64,000 bases of DNA from Owenia fusiformis (lineage: Eukaryota > Annelida > Polychaeta > Sabellida > Oweniidae), in NCBI GenBank assembly GCA_903813345.2, contig CAIIXF020000008.1, forward strand, positions 24,102,822 through 24,166,821, given 5' to 3'. Shown one piece after another: positions 22,563 through 33,876 of this stretch. Within the stretch, counting starts at the first letter, position 1. Each line of letters opens with the position of its first letter. Made by a program: the position numbers and the translations under genes. The notes under the pieces are model-generated. The model ran no database searches. It saw nothing but the letters and a program-made list of their open reading frames with translations, and was not told the origin of the DNA.

Positions 22563-24396
22563 GGGATGTTTCAGCTATTCGGAATCTGAAAGTGAAAGTC
22601 AGATTTCAGGGGTCATGTCATAAGTTCAGTTGCATTAAACGTTTATTATAACTGATAAATCAATAGTTTCAAAGTTAAAAACATCAATGTGCTTTTTAGC
22701 GAATATAGCAACATAAAATAATTTCAAGATGCTTTTATTTGTTATTCGCTGCGGATTACATTTATTAGAAATATGACACAAAGTATATTCTCTTGTACTG
22801 AATATTACATGTATTGATAGAACAGTTGATTGAGCAGTTTAAGCAGTTTCAAAGAGATTAACCCTCCTTATACTAAGACCGGCACACAATTCTGTGAGCT
22901 TTGCCAGATGTTGTTGTGGGTGGCGAAAAAGTGTACCTATAACCTTAAAAACCTTGATGTGACCAATCACATGCTCTACATAACTCCGCCTACTCCCAAT
23001 TTTTCTGTTTAGCCGCTTACATTTTTTACGTAAATTTAGGGGTTTTATGCGTATTTCAGAACTTTTATACTTCCTAAGGAGTGGATATCGACATGGATAT
23101 ATTTTATCAGCTAAAAGTCTACAGTCTTCAGGGAATACTAAAGGTCCCCCGGGCCCAATATTTGCCATATAGCCAAATGTTTGTGCATCATTCATATGAC
23201 CTAAAAAGCCACTATGGACATAACGAAGGTCATTGTTATTATCTACTATTAGTTGGGTATGCATACAATGGCATCCTCTATTTCCAGAGTAAAAAAGTGC
23301 TTGGGGTTCATTTTCTGGCCTGTTAATTTCATGGGATGTTCCATCAATAGAGCCAATTGCAAATGGGAGATCATTCCAATTATTCCTCATTGCATTCCAT
23401 TCTTCAAGAGATGGCCAGCGTACATTGGATGCATATACATGTAGTTCCCATAATATTGGCCAAATGTCATTAATGACTCGTGACACAGTTGTAATGCTAA
23501 CATCGAACATCAGGGAGAGTAGAGGATAACAAGGGTACGATCTCAGCCAGATCAATGTCAGGAGTAGTCTATTGTGAGGTGACATGTTATGTCGCATACC
23601 AAAAGTTCTAGGCAGAAAATTACCAACCATCTCATGAAACGTATTAACTGTTTTACCAACAGTTTCAAAAAACTCATATGGGTGTTTTTCAAATAATCCA
23701 AGGACATCTCGTCCTTGCCAATTGTTGTTATCTGCGCCCAATCTGTTACGAAAATTTAACAACGGATCTGGAGGAGGCGCCAATAAAAACAATAGGGTTG
23801 GAATTATCTCACCTTAAAGGCCTTCTGGTGGTGGTGCAGCTAGAAACATAAGCAATGCAACTAATGCATGCTTCTCTCTTAGGCTCAAAGTGCGCATTCT
23901 ACTGAAAATACAATCATAAAAATACTTCACTATTTTTGACATTCTCCCTGAACAAATTGCCTAAACAACTCAGGATCTATTTCAAAAGCTTCAATGGGTA
24001 TATAGTATGAGAGTAGACTATATATAGTATTTGTATGTATACAATACATTCATTGAAGTATTTAATACTATTCATATAAATCAAACACTTATTGCCTTCT
24101 TCATTGATGTTCACTCTCCACAGGAATTGACTGTAAAATGTCGGAACAGAAAGGTATGTATTCATTATTGTTTATGATTCTCTTGATAATAATTGAGTCT
24201 AGATAAGTAAATATGTATTTGTTTACCTGATTATTGTAGAGTTTACATGAAAATATGGAACTGATGACCGTATACAGGAAGAATCAAACCATATCGTCCA
24301 AAATCTAAACCCTTATATTATGACACGACCCCTGAAATCTGACTTTCACTTTCCCTGTAAAGCTCACTTTCAGATTCCGAATAGCTGAAACATCCC
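22563..24396. mobile_element. DDE_Tnp_4-type DNA transposon, 1.83 kb, TAATA flanks
   Basis: Inverted termini start GGGATGTTTCAGCTATTCGG and continue for about 65 bp into AAGTCAGATTTCAGGGGTC. The right copy has 14 additional bases inside. Direct flanks TAATA (22558-22562 and 24397-24401) look like a target duplication; classical Harbinger elements duplicate TWA, so five bases would be unusual. One transposase gene lies on the minus strand. A small plus-strand exon-like stretch (CAG acceptor near 24123, ATGTCGGAACAGAAAG, then GTATGT) may be the start of a second gene, but this is weak. Confidence 0.75.
22839..23792 (-). CDS. DDE superfamily endonuclease (Harbinger/ISL2EU-like transposase)
   Basis: The frame is 317 residues with no internal stop. 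A helix-turn-helix lies at about 88-115 (LSLMFDVSITTVSRVINDIW). The RNase-H-like catalytic fold follows, with D150 (AIGSIDGTSHE), an YSGNRG..H..Q block at 168-180, D202 (GFLGHMNDAQTF), D229 in a LADKIYP block, and the catalytic E273 (RSYVEHVIGHIK). These match the DDE_Tnp_4 pattern, so all three metal-binding residues appear present. It would cut and join DNA at the TIRs of 22563-24396. Upstream on the same strand (about 23815-23900) is a second open piece MRTLSLREKHALVALLMFLA ending in APPPEGL and a stop. It resembles the start of the main frame (LLAPPPDP), so the true N-terminus may be longer and interrupted by a stop or intron. Typical family members are 330-420 residues, so 317 may be short by the N-terminal part. 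Confidence 0.85.
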   Translation of the reverse strand: MFLLAPPPDPLLNFRNRLGADNNNWQGRDVLGLFEKHPYEFFETVGKTVNTFHEMVGNFLPRTFGMRHNMSPHNRLLLTLIWLRSYPCYPLLSLMFDVSITTVSRVINDIWPILWELHVYASNVRWPSLEEWNAMRNNWNDLPFAIGSIDGTSHEINRPENEPQALFYSGNRGCHCMHTQLIVDNNNDLRYVHSGFLGHMNDAQTFGYMANIGPGGPLVFPEDCRLLADKIYPCRYPLLRKYKSSEIRIKPLNLRKKCKRLNRKIGSRRSYVEHVIGHIKVFKVIGTLFRHPQQHLAKLTELCAGLSIRRVNLFETA

Positions 24397-24401
24397 TAAT
24401 A

Positions 24402-26470
24402 TGGGGAGCTGTTTCTACCTTAGGATATCAAGTTACATTATCCTACCACACATATATGCCCTATGGTGTCTGTGTGAGATATGTGACTCAAATGAAAATG
24501 AAAATGAAGTAAATGATCACTAATTTGTAATGAATCTGTATAAGAATTATGCATGTTATATTCCAATATAAAGATTTGCATTTTCTCTAAAGCTTCATAA
24601 TCAAAGAAGAATCAAAGGTGCTTTACCAAGGTTTTTAAAAGTACCAAACTCAAATTTCAATATGTTCCCATACCAACCAATTTGTACAATATAATTATGA
24701 ATGTATATATTACCCCAAAGCCATACAAAATGTCAAAATAGTGGCCCAATGCCATACCAAATGTCCGAATATAACATAGCCGTAAGCACCGGGGGTTCGG
24801 TGGGTTCGAACTCCCGGTCAGGATTTCCCAAAATGTTATTTTTTGGAAAAATTCATAGCAATAACCAGAAACATTAAATTACTGTGGTATTCGAAAACTA
24901 CATATATGACCAGTAAATGAATTGATATTTGTTATGGTGAACAAGAGAGCCTTATTTTATTAAAAACATGTCATAGTTAAGTTACACTTCCCTCAAAACG
25001 TTTGAACCTTAGGCACGGGGTGAGATTTAATTTTGGGAAGACCACAGAAATAACAATAACTTCACACAATTAACTTAAAAGCTGCTTATTCTCAGACAAA
25101 ATAAGTAACCCATCTTGGGCAATGGCTAAATCAGCCCTTTGTAGGAATTTTGTTTTAAGCCAGTTCTGGTCCAATATACGAAGTTATTGAAATTTATTAA
25201 AAACAATGCAGACGTCCAATACTCCGAAATATTTTTCCAACATTTACACGAATGAATATCTGGAATAGTCCTAATATTGATGAAACACATGTTCTTTCAA
25301 ATATGTACATTTCTGATTTGTTTTATTTCAATTAAAATTTAAAATATTTCTTGGGACGTCCCTGAGTGTGGCAAGTCCCCCAAACCAATGGCGTTAAAAA
25401 ATTAAGAACGTTGTGAAATGAGTTATTTAAAAGCATAAATCATTTATAAACACAAGCATTTGTTCAAATTAGTATTTATTACCCATCACTTTTTCAAAGA
25501 AAAATCGATCATTGCAAAAAAAAATTTCTTTTTTCAGATACACTCCACCCATCTTAGAGATTGTATAGAATTCAAATTGTTATCATTACAGTTTACTTGC
25601 TCTCCATTTTCATGTTAATGTCATGATATGTTTAGCGAATAAATTACATAATAAAAAACACTAAAAAATCATATGGTATTTATCTTCAAATAATGAAGGC
25701 CTAATTTGTTATCAAGCTGTCGCTAGTTACAAGCTGTCGCTTGTATTTATATATGATTTATATCCACCAAAACGTTTTTATTATCAATTGCAGTAAATCT
25801 GCTCTGGGGATTTACCAGCTCCGGAGACGTCCAAAGAAATATATACTTTTTACCACAAAGCATAATTGAGACCCACTTATTTGAATAACAGATGTTTTCA
25901 TCAGTAATACGAATATCCCGTAGTTTAAAAAGCCTACGTGTAAACATTGTGAAAAGTTATCACAGAAGAACGATCTTTCGGAGTATAGGTTGTTTGCACC
26001 ATTTTCAATAACCTTGCATTTGATCCAAACTGGCTTCCAACAATATTCCTGCAAAATAATGATAAGCCATTGCATGAGGTGATTTATTTTGTCCTAGATG
26101 AAGTGGCCTAAGTTAAAGAAAAAAAATTGTACGAAATAGTTGATATTCCTTGATAACAAATCATGCTCTAGGGTCTTCCCAAAATCAGATGAGAGAATTG
26201 TGGATTCGGGGGAAATCAGATTTCAGTATATATATTCAGTAAAAGATTCAGATTTCAGTATATATATTCACCGAAAAATATCTTGATGCGGAAAATTAAT
26301 TATAAGTTGTCTGACTTTTTTTCAAGCTGCACGTTTATTTTACTTTGTGAACATTAATGTTACAAAGCTACAAGGTCATTTTCGAAAATCATTTTTACGT
26401 CCTGTGTTACAATGGGAGAGGTTTCTTGATAAAGTCTATTACTTTCAGACTTTCTTTAACGTAAATAAAG
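24402..26470. other. Intron stretch without gene
   Basis: No ORF, TIR or element family is recognised. 24640-24800 contains CCATACCAAATG-type words that recur at 28250-28520 (a dispersed repeat). At about 24800-24815 GGTTCGAACTCCCGG fits an RNA polymerase III B box, but no tRNA cloverleaf or A box was found. A 21-base direct repeat (AGATTTCAGTATATATATTC plus A) occurs at about 26218 and 26251. Confidence 0.5.
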
Positions 26471-26475
26471 ACATC

Positions 26476-27970
26476 CTTTTTATGTCCCCACCACATAGTG
26501 TGGGGCCATATTGTCGTCCTAGGCGCGTCCGTTCGTCCGTCCGTCTGGTTGTCTGTCTGTCCGTACGTCCTTTTTATGTCCCCACCACATAGTGTGGGGC
26601 CATATTGTCGTCCTAGGCGCGTCCGTCCGTCTGGTTGTCTGTCTGTCCGTCCGTCCGTACGTACGTCCAGCAGTTTTCTCCAAAATCCTTTTTATGTCCC
26701 CACCACATAGTGTTGGGCCATATTGTCGTCCTAGGCGCGTCCGTCCATCCGTCTGGTTGTCTGTCTGTCCGTACGTCCGGCAGTTTACTCCAAAACCGCT
26801 ACAGGTATCGCCTTCAAATTTTCAGGAATAACTTGTGAGTGCATACAGGCATACAGATGTGGATGAAAAAAATTAACTCGATAGCTACTTCCTGTCAGCC
26901 ATTTTGAGGTCAAATGCTAAAATCTTTGTCTGCAAACTTTAAGAAAAATGGCTACACAGTTGCTTTTAAAACTTTAAAATCTTGTTCAGCTCACTTCATT
27001 CTACATCTGATTAGGTTGTGGACCTGTTAGCTCAGTCATGTCAGCCATTTTGAATGTCTTCAGAAAAGTTAGCACGCGATAATACTTTGTATCACATTGA
27101 ATGGTGTTTTTGAGTTTTCATACTTTAACTATTTAGTAGCTTTATAAATAATTTCAGGTGTGCTTTGTTGTAAAAGCCTATGTTATTGTTAACAGTAGTT
27201 ATATGTGATAATTTTGTAAAAGGAAATCAGCAAAAACTCATAATCACTTTTTTATTGTCAAGTCTTGACAAGTCTTGTCAAGTCTGTAAAGTCTTGTCTA
27301 CGCGTTTTCAGGTGAACCGTTTGGTAGATCAATTTCAAATTTTCAGGGATGATTCCTAGTATGAAAATCTAGATCTGATTAGTTTTTTGGCTTTTTAGGT
27401 AAATGTCAAGGCAGCCATTTTGGATTTTGGGTGAACCGTTTGGTAGATCAATTTTGAAATTTCAGACATGATTCTTAGTATGAAAATCTGAATTTGATTA
27501 GTTTTTTGGCATTCTGGATAAATGTCAAGGCAGCCATTTTGGATTTTCTGTCCTAAAATCTTGTCTGTAAAGTCTTGTCTACGCGTTTTCAGGTGAACCG
27601 TTTGGTAGATCAATTTCAAATTTTCAGGGATGATTCTTAGTATGAAAATCTAGAACTGATTAGTTTTTTGACATTCTGGGTAAATGTCAAGGCAGCCATT
27701 TTGGATTTTCCATCCTTAAATCTTGTCTGTAAAGTCTTGTTGAACTGTTTGACGGATCAATTTCAAATTTCCAGGGGTGGTTCTTAGTATGAAAATCTAG
27801 AACTAACTAATTTTGGGGGATTCTGGGTAAATTTTAAGGTGGCCATTTTGGATTTCCATCCTCAAATTGTGTCAGTAAGTCTTGTCTACTCATTTTCAGG
27901 ATAACCATTTGACGGGATCACCCATTGGTGGGGACATTTTGTACACATTTGTGTTCTTGTTTGTTAAATA
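26476..27970. mobile_element. Hairpin-headed element (copy b) with triplicated head and 162-bp-type units
   Basis: The head CCCCACCACATAGTGTGGGG occurs three times (26486-26505, 26580-26599, 26698-26717, the last with one mismatch). Each is preceded by TTTTTATGT and followed by CCATATTGTCGTCCTAGGCG and a GTCCGTCC microsatellite. The body (26790-27240) is shared with 42790-43075 and 43440-43620. Four to five units of GGTGAACCGTTTGGTAGATC..GCAGCCATTTTGGATTTT follow (about 27290-27910). The far end has CACCCATTGGTGGGGACATT. Open frames full of PSV and RPS are translations of the microsatellite and are not genes. Confidence 0.75.
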
Positions 27971-29386
27971 AAATTCAAATTCAATTGTCTACTTAACTTT
28001 AATGAAGGTATTAAAATGAATTATATTTCCCCTCCCAAAATAGTTTTTTCATTTCAAATGATGCATATAAGAATTCAAACTTAAAGATGCTTTAATACAT
28101 AATCCAATGGGTTAATTAGGATTGCCAAACTTTTGGAGGGAGTGTCATTGTACAGATTGCACAAAAATGTTCTTATTTGAGGAACCCTAATGAAGGGGAG
28201 GGGGATTTGTGCATTACATAAAAATAGAACGCCTGGTCACCAAATCCTGGCTATGCCACTGTATAAGACCAATGCCATACCTAATTTTCAAGAAATGATC
28301 CAAAACAACCTCAAATTAAGGACATATGTAACTACTGGTTCAATGCCATACCACAACTGTGATGTATTATCTCCCACAACCATTCTCATACCAAAAAGTG
28401 GAAAAATCTTACCATTGCAATGCTTCAGACATGTCAGAAGTCATATATTTTGGGGAATTCTCATACCAGATCCTTAAATTTGGGTCCATCACCATACCAA
28501 ATGTTCAAAAAAGATAGATCATGTGCACTGAGGATCCCCGTCCAGGTTTTAGGATTTAAGCAATGTACTCAATCAGCATTCCTTGAAGGTGTTGCTTTCC
28601 AAAATGTGCACGAGATGCTTGCATCGAATCTTAATTTTAGGATACAATGCCTGAATCAACTTGCTTCAGATTTCATATATTTTTTGCTACTACATTTTAC
28701 AAATACATGTACCTGTAGCTTCTAGATTTTTTGGCAAGTAGCGAAATAGCTTAAATTTGGATAAAATACTCTCATTTGCAGACATACATGTATAGTATAG
28801 TGTACAGAATAACTTCAAGACATGTGATCATAACGGTGAACGTTTTGCCACTCAATCTTTACAAGAGAGCTAAAGTTTTGATTTTTGTGGGATATTTTTT
28901 TATATTTTTTGACAGGAAGGTAAGAAGTTCTTAGTTCAATTTAACATGCATCTCAATGGAACAAAAAAAAATAAGGAAATAACCACCTTCAGATTTGATT
29001 TAAGTTAACAAAGTCTGATGACCCCCATGGGTCAGAAGTATCCTATAAAATCAAAAGTGCTGGAGGGATTGGACTGAAACTTGGAAATCACTTCAGAAAA
29101 CCCCTCACATTCGAATGACCATTGAAAAGAATGCGTATTCAGTCAACCATGACCCTAATAGAGTGTACTATCCTTACTCAGTTTTTTTTCAATCTTTGAC
29201 AACTCTAATACCAGTGAACGGATTTGGTTCAAATTTTATACGCCTAGGGAAACAGTAGCTCTGTTTGAGAAAGAATATTCAAGATGGCTGCTGAATTTCA
29301 AAGTGGGCACCATTTTCATAGTCTTTGATTAATCAAGTACCAGTGAACGGATTCGGTTCAAATTTTATATGCTGATGCCTAGGAAC
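27971..29386. other. Intron stretch with degenerate repeats, no gene
   Basis: 28240-28520 shares ATGCCATACCAA words with 24640-24790. 29190-29385 is a copy of the CTGCTCGAG / 'AACTCTAATACCAGTGAACGGATT' repeat. The plus-strand frames at 28190-28725 show no domain and are not called. Confidence 0.5.
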
Positions 29387-30650
29387 CACACCCGGTGATC
29401 GTACAAAATGGATGGAGGAGGGATTAGGCGATTTCTGCAAGAAAACTCAACAAATTTGGAAGATTTATTTTTTCAAGAGAAAATGTACAACTGAATTGCC
29501 AAATGAATAGGCGCAGTGCATGGCAAAATATGTTAGGTGATCTAGAATTTTTTTGCACTGATACCCTTCTTAGATATGAGATCTATTGGTCTATGGTCTG
29601 ACAATGGTCTACATGATCTGTAATAAATAGGTATAAAGGGAAGTTATTATAACAATACTAATGCCATTGCTCACTTTTTAAAGTTAGTTTCCATGCGTTA
29701 TACAAAAAATAATCGAAATAAATTAATATTGGATGGATGGGGGATTTATATGTCTTTACGATGGAACAAATTCACAAGAACTCGTGTATTTGAAAAAACT
29801 AAACTCAGTACCCCAGTAAGAAACTGGATATTATATTTCTGGAGAATGAAAAATGGGAAAAAGACCACGTGCAGTATGGCAAGTGATTTTAGACAGTCAT
29901 ATCTTTCACCATGAGTACTTTCTTAGCATAAATACAGTGTTTTTTATTAAAACAATATGTTTTCTTTCAAGTGGTGTACCCGTGATGATACAAATATCAA
30001 TCGAACAATTCGAAAATTATGAATAGGGACCCCATGTCAACATTTTTTTCAAAATATTGAACCTATTTACTCAAAAGAGGATCTCCTTTTTCTGATTTTT
30101 ATTGCATGAAAAGATTATTCAACAAGGGATCTAAAACTTCTTCAAAAATATAATGGTATTGAAAGTCTAGTTTTGAAGATATCAATTTTTGATGACCAAA
30201 ATGATGCTGAAAACAACGGATAGCATGAGTTTTCCCGATGGGAAAATAACATGGGATATGTGGATTTTAACTTTAATGCATTTCAATACACACCCCCTTT
30301 TCAGAAATTGTTCATATAGTGTAGAAGAAACTTTCGATATGTTTAAATTGAGAAAAACAAGATCCTCTTTTTAGAAAAGCCTAACATTTTTAAAAAAGTG
30401 CCAGGATGGGGCCCCAATTCATAATTTTTCAGAGAGTTGGATTGATATTTTACCATCATGGGGACATCACTTGAAAGAAAACATATTGTTTTAATAAAAA
30501 CAATTGTTTTTATGGCCAGAAAGTACTCACGGTGAAAGATATGAAAATCTAAATCTGTCTAAAATCACTTGCCATACTGCACATGGAATTTTGGAGTCAT
30601 AAGAATAAATTCAAGTAGCATGTCTTATTATCATGTCTTATATACACGTA
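29387..30650. mobile_element. Long-TIR DNA element, copy A (right arm missing)
   Basis: It starts CACACCCGGTGATCGTACAA. 29387-29735 is the reverse complement of 40640-41033, the right arm of copy B. 29740-29870 matches 40470-40580 in direct orientation. The interior 29800-30140 and 30250-30600 form a large imperfect palindrome (for example TATGGCAAGTGATTTTAGAC against GTCTAAAATCACTTGCCATA). The end CATGTCTTATATACACGT is shared with copy B at about 40626, but the terminal right arm is absent here. No transposase is encoded. Confidence 0.75.
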
Positions 30651-30659
30651 TCCTTCGAA

Positions 30660-31060
30660 CAGCCAATCATAAACAAATAACTCACAAAAATGGCCATCAT
30701 TTTCAAAATGGTTGCTCAATATGGCCAAATTGTCATCAGAAAGTGTAATATGCTACTAATTAGGCAAATATAAAATTTCATCAAGATCGCATACACGTAC
30801 ATGTCAATGGTGGCCATTTTGCATAATGGCCGCTTACTTGCCAAAATCTCATAAGACAGTGGCGCATGCTTATACATGTAATATTCACATATCAAATATG
30901 AACAAAATTGCTCCACTGCTGTTCGAGTAATGGTAAAAAGGGTAAAAATGGCAGCCATTTTTCAATATGGGCGCCTTCTTCCAAAAGTGTAATTAGACAG
31001 TGTGCCATGCTTATAGTATTCACATACCAAATATGAACAAAATCGCTCAACTACTTTTCG
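30660..31060. repeat. ATGGCCGCC / AATATGAACAAAAT tandem-like repeat
   Basis: Three degenerate units contain 'AATGGCCGC', 'AGACAGTG..GCATGCTTATA' and 'CACATA(C/T)(C/A)AAATATGAACAAAAT(T/C)GCTC'. They are the inverse or diverged relatives of the array at 35370-36190. Non-coding. Confidence 0.6.
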
Positions 31061-31294
31061 AAGCTGGCTCCTTTTGCCACATGTCTCTTGAATTAAAACT
31101 ATATCTCAAGAAGTATTGTAAATTGATAACTGAATTTTCTGAGAATCTGAGATGGACTGGTGGGAGGCATTGGTTGAGTTCACATGCATTCCCCCATTAG
31201 AGCACCAACCACACAGATACTTTGTGAGCACACTGACTGTGAACTCCCATAGATCGTTTTAACCCTTTGTGTATAGTGTATTGTATTCCTCCAG

Positions 31295-31473
31295 GTCATA
31301 ATGGTGCAGTCAACTCGGTGTTCTGGAGTCATGACAACAAATACTTACTGACGTCATCAGAGGATAACAGTGCTGCCCTCTGGTGTCAGAACCAAACTGA
31401 TCCTATTATGACATTCACACAAGTCAAAAATAACTTTAGAGTTGACAAGGAGGGTGACAATAAGCTTGACAAG
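31295..31473 (+). CDS. WDR27: WDR27 exon encoding a WD40 blade
   Basis: The acceptor is TGTATTCCTCCAG and the donor GTATTA. The exon is 179 bp, beginning with two bases that complete glycine and ending on a codon border. It encodes GHNGAVNSVFWSHDNKYLLT then SSEDNSAALW. This has the GH at the start, the hydrophobic V.SV.W strand, the SxDN turn and the terminal LW of a WD40 repeat. A charged tail ending DNKLDK follows. It matches the best-conserved repeat of WDR27 and joins in phase to 33008. Confidence 0.9.
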
Positions 31474-31559
31474 GTATTATACATTTCAATGCCAGTAAAT
31501 TTTATCTGTAAATTCACAAAAGTGGTGACGTAGTATTGTTATGGTCTCCGTTTTTTGTG

Positions 31560-31995
31560 ATGGCGGTTGGTGGTTGGTGCCCAGCGTCTGTAACAAATTC
31601 TAAAAACTTCCAATAACCTAAGAAATACTGTTTAGACTGACTTCAAACCTTTTTAAAATCATCTACAAGGTCTCAGAAGTTCAAATCTGACTTTAGATTT
31701 TAGATTTGACCTTCAATGACCTTCTCAAGATCAAAAAGGTCAAAAATGTATTTTTTCAATTTGCTTCAAATTGACCCAATTTTTTATCAAATCGTCTACA
31801 AGTTTTCAAAAGTTGAAATCCGACTTTAGATTTGACCTTCGATGACCTTCTCAGGGTCAAAAAAGGTCAAAAATGTATTTTTCAACTTGCTTCAAATTGA
31901 TCAAATTTTTTTTTCTCAAAATCATCTGCAAGTTCTCAGAATTGAAATTTGGCATAAGATTTGAGATTTAAGCTTAAGCTTCAACGGCCTTAATT
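31560..31995. repeat. Tandem ~130-bp units with TTTGACCTTC..TGACCTTCTCA
   Basis: Three units contain GTTCAAATCTGACTTTAGATTT, TTTGACCTTCRATGACCTTC, AGGTCAAAAATGTATTTTT and TTGCTTCAAATTGA. Relatives occur inside the dispersed repeats at 6340-6480 and 46670-46800. Non-coding intron sequence. Confidence 0.7.
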
Positions 31996-32329
31996 CTCAT
32001 AATATTGTGAGCAACTAGGTGGTGACAAATTGTCATGTTAATGCCTTGTTAGTGCTTACCTGGATCTTTTACTCAAAACCCCTATTCTAAATCTCACAAC
32101 TTTTCATTCAAAACTCTTGATTTTTAAACTTTTGAAATTTTTTTCTCGCAAAACTCTTGGTTTTTATTTAATTTATTAATGAGACACCCGATTGTTCACT
32201 GAAACTCCCGATTTTATCTGTTTTTAACTTTCTTTATCCATTGTATGTGATGTGTGAATTAACATGATTAGACTTTCAAATAGATGCAACAAAATCTGTT
32301 CAATCAACACTCATGTTACAATAACAAAC

Positions 32330-32700
32330 CTGTCAAGTCCTGCTCAAATCGGAAGATAATGAAGTTTGGTAGGGATATAGTGAAGCCCTCTGTCCATCTT
32401 TCCATCTTTCAGTGACCATCAGTCAGTGCAAATGTCTGTCCAGAAAATGACTCATATACTAGTTAACAGATTTTTCATATTTAGTTGAAGGATCAACATC
32501 TGTAAATAGTTTTTAAAATGGCTGTCCATTTTGAAGATGGCGGGAATTTTTAGCAAAAATCTAAGTTTTTCATCTCTTACCACAGTAATGAGTATTACTC
32601 TTTGAAATTTTGGTAAGACCAAAAATCTACTGATTGTTTTTCTCATTCATGCCTAGGAAAATTCAAAATTGTGCCCAGAGCAGAAAGTCCTGTTAATGAG
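32330..32700. repeat. Degenerate GGGATATAG..CTCTGTCC repeat
   Basis: It carries GTTTGGTAGGGATATAGTGAAG, CTGTCCATC microsatellite remains, GACTCATATACTAGTTAACAG and AAATGGCTGTCCATTTTGAAG. These are the diverged parts seen at 8225-8330 and 35110-35270. Non-coding intron sequence. Confidence 0.5.
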
Positions 32701-33007
32701 AGATCTCTTGAAAGTATGGTTATATTATACTAATGTTAGATCTCAGATATCGTACATGTATTGTCTTTATGATTTGTGCCTTTGAAACTCTAAAATGGTA
32801 ATCCAAAAACTTAATCGATAGAAATGTTGATATGACCTTAATCTTATAGACTTTTACATATCTGCCAATTTAATCAACGGTGGAGTGGATGGTAAACATA
32901 CACCATGACACATATAGGTTCATGAAAATACAGTTTGGATTTAAATGCTACTCCGTTGAGTTGCAGATTTCTAGTTTTGTAATAAGTAAAAATGAATATT
33001 ATTCCAG

Positions 33008-33141
33008 GACAATCCCATATTCTCCAAGGCAATTAAACATGCTCAATTCTACTTCGTGGACAAGTTCATTATTCTTGTTTGTTCCAACACATTCTACATG
33101 TACAAGTACAATTTGGACACCAGCAAGTCAGATGTGAAGAG
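33008..33141 (+). CDS. WDR27: WDR27 exon (FSKAI..AQFYFVDKF block)
   Basis: The acceptor is ATTATTCCAG and the donor GTGAGA. The exon starts on a codon border and ends with two bases (AG). It encodes DNPIFSKAIKHAQFYFVDKF then IILVCSNTFYMYKYNLDTSK. The FSK.I..AQFYY.D.FI.L.....LYKY..DT pattern is the most diagnostic stretch of WDR27 that I recall and is the main basis for naming the gene. The following intron is only 261 bp, the shortest of the gene here. Confidence 0.92.
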
Positions 33142-33402
33142 GTGAGAGGTTTTCAGTTTATTCCATGCAGATGCATGCCATATCAAACTGTTTTATATGT
33201 CCAGAAAGAAATGAGCAGGGACTAGAAACTTAATTAACTGAATGTTACTGGAGTTGCCTTTTAAATGTGCATTGTTATAATTTTTGAATTATATATTTGA
33301 TGAAGGTGAATCGAAAATATATGTGTATCCTCCTTGTAAATATTGAGCTAAATCTTAAATTGGACAAAACTTAAATTAGTTGAATCTTGTATTGTATTTC
33401 AG

Positions 33403-33500
33403 GTATCTAACAAAGAGTCACTATAAGATTGTCAAGTCATTCCATTTATCTGGGTCACAGCAAATAACAGCATTTTCAGCTGTTAATCAGTTTCACTCAT
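33403..33500 (+). CDS. WDR27: WDR27 exon (KSHYKIVKSF..AVNQFHS)
   Basis: The acceptor is TTGTATTTCAG and the donor GTATCC. The exon is 98 bp, opening with one base that completes arginine and closing with one base (T). It encodes YLTKSHYKIVKSFHLSGSQQ then ITAFSAVNQFHS. The ITA.SAVN.F.S strand precedes the next blade in the family. The trailing T pairs with AT at 45319 to give tyrosine, keeping the frame across an 11.8-kb intron. Confidence 0.88.
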
Positions 33501-33520
33501 GTATCCTTCACAACAATTTT

Positions 33521-33560
33521 ACTTTTTATCGTACATAATAAAGGTACGATATTGTAGTCA
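33521..33560. repeat. Hairpin-headed repeat head (copy i)
   Basis: ATCGTAC at 33528-33534 and GTACGAT at 33544-33550 form a 7-bp stem. They are preceded by CTTTTT and followed by ATTGTAGTCAGCTTG. The right flank matches that at 56152 (ATATTGTAATCAGTTTG) although the stem there is GCACC/GGTGC. It lies only 27 bases after a WDR27 splice donor. Confidence 0.65.
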
Positions 33561-33876
33561 GCTTGACGATAAACCTTTTATTTCATTAACAAGATACTTT
33601 TTTAAAATCAACCAAAATTTCCTTTGTACAATTACAATATTGAGAGACCTAAATATGTTGTGTTTATGTCGTTTTGTTCCAATGAGGTTCGGAAACAAAA
33701 CAAGTGTTTGATGTGTTTTCTAACACAATACAGATAAAGGTATATATATATATTTTTTTTTAAAATTATATTGTTACCATTCAAAAGATCACCATTAAAT
33801 TGACGATGTGTTAAATTTTTAGATTTTTTTTATGAATGGTTTAAGAGAAACGTGTGTTCAAAAAGTTCTCCATATC

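Noticed and set aside
24795-24830. tRNA gene suggested by GGTTCGAACTCCCGG
   Set aside because: No acceptor, D or anticodon arm can be folded around it; at most a B-box-like word.
26347-26838. Overlapping open frames rich in Ser, Val, Arg and Pro (SVRPSVCLSV type)
   Set aside because: They are translations of the GTCCGTCC microsatellite in three tandem hairpin heads; several frames are open at once and there is no domain.
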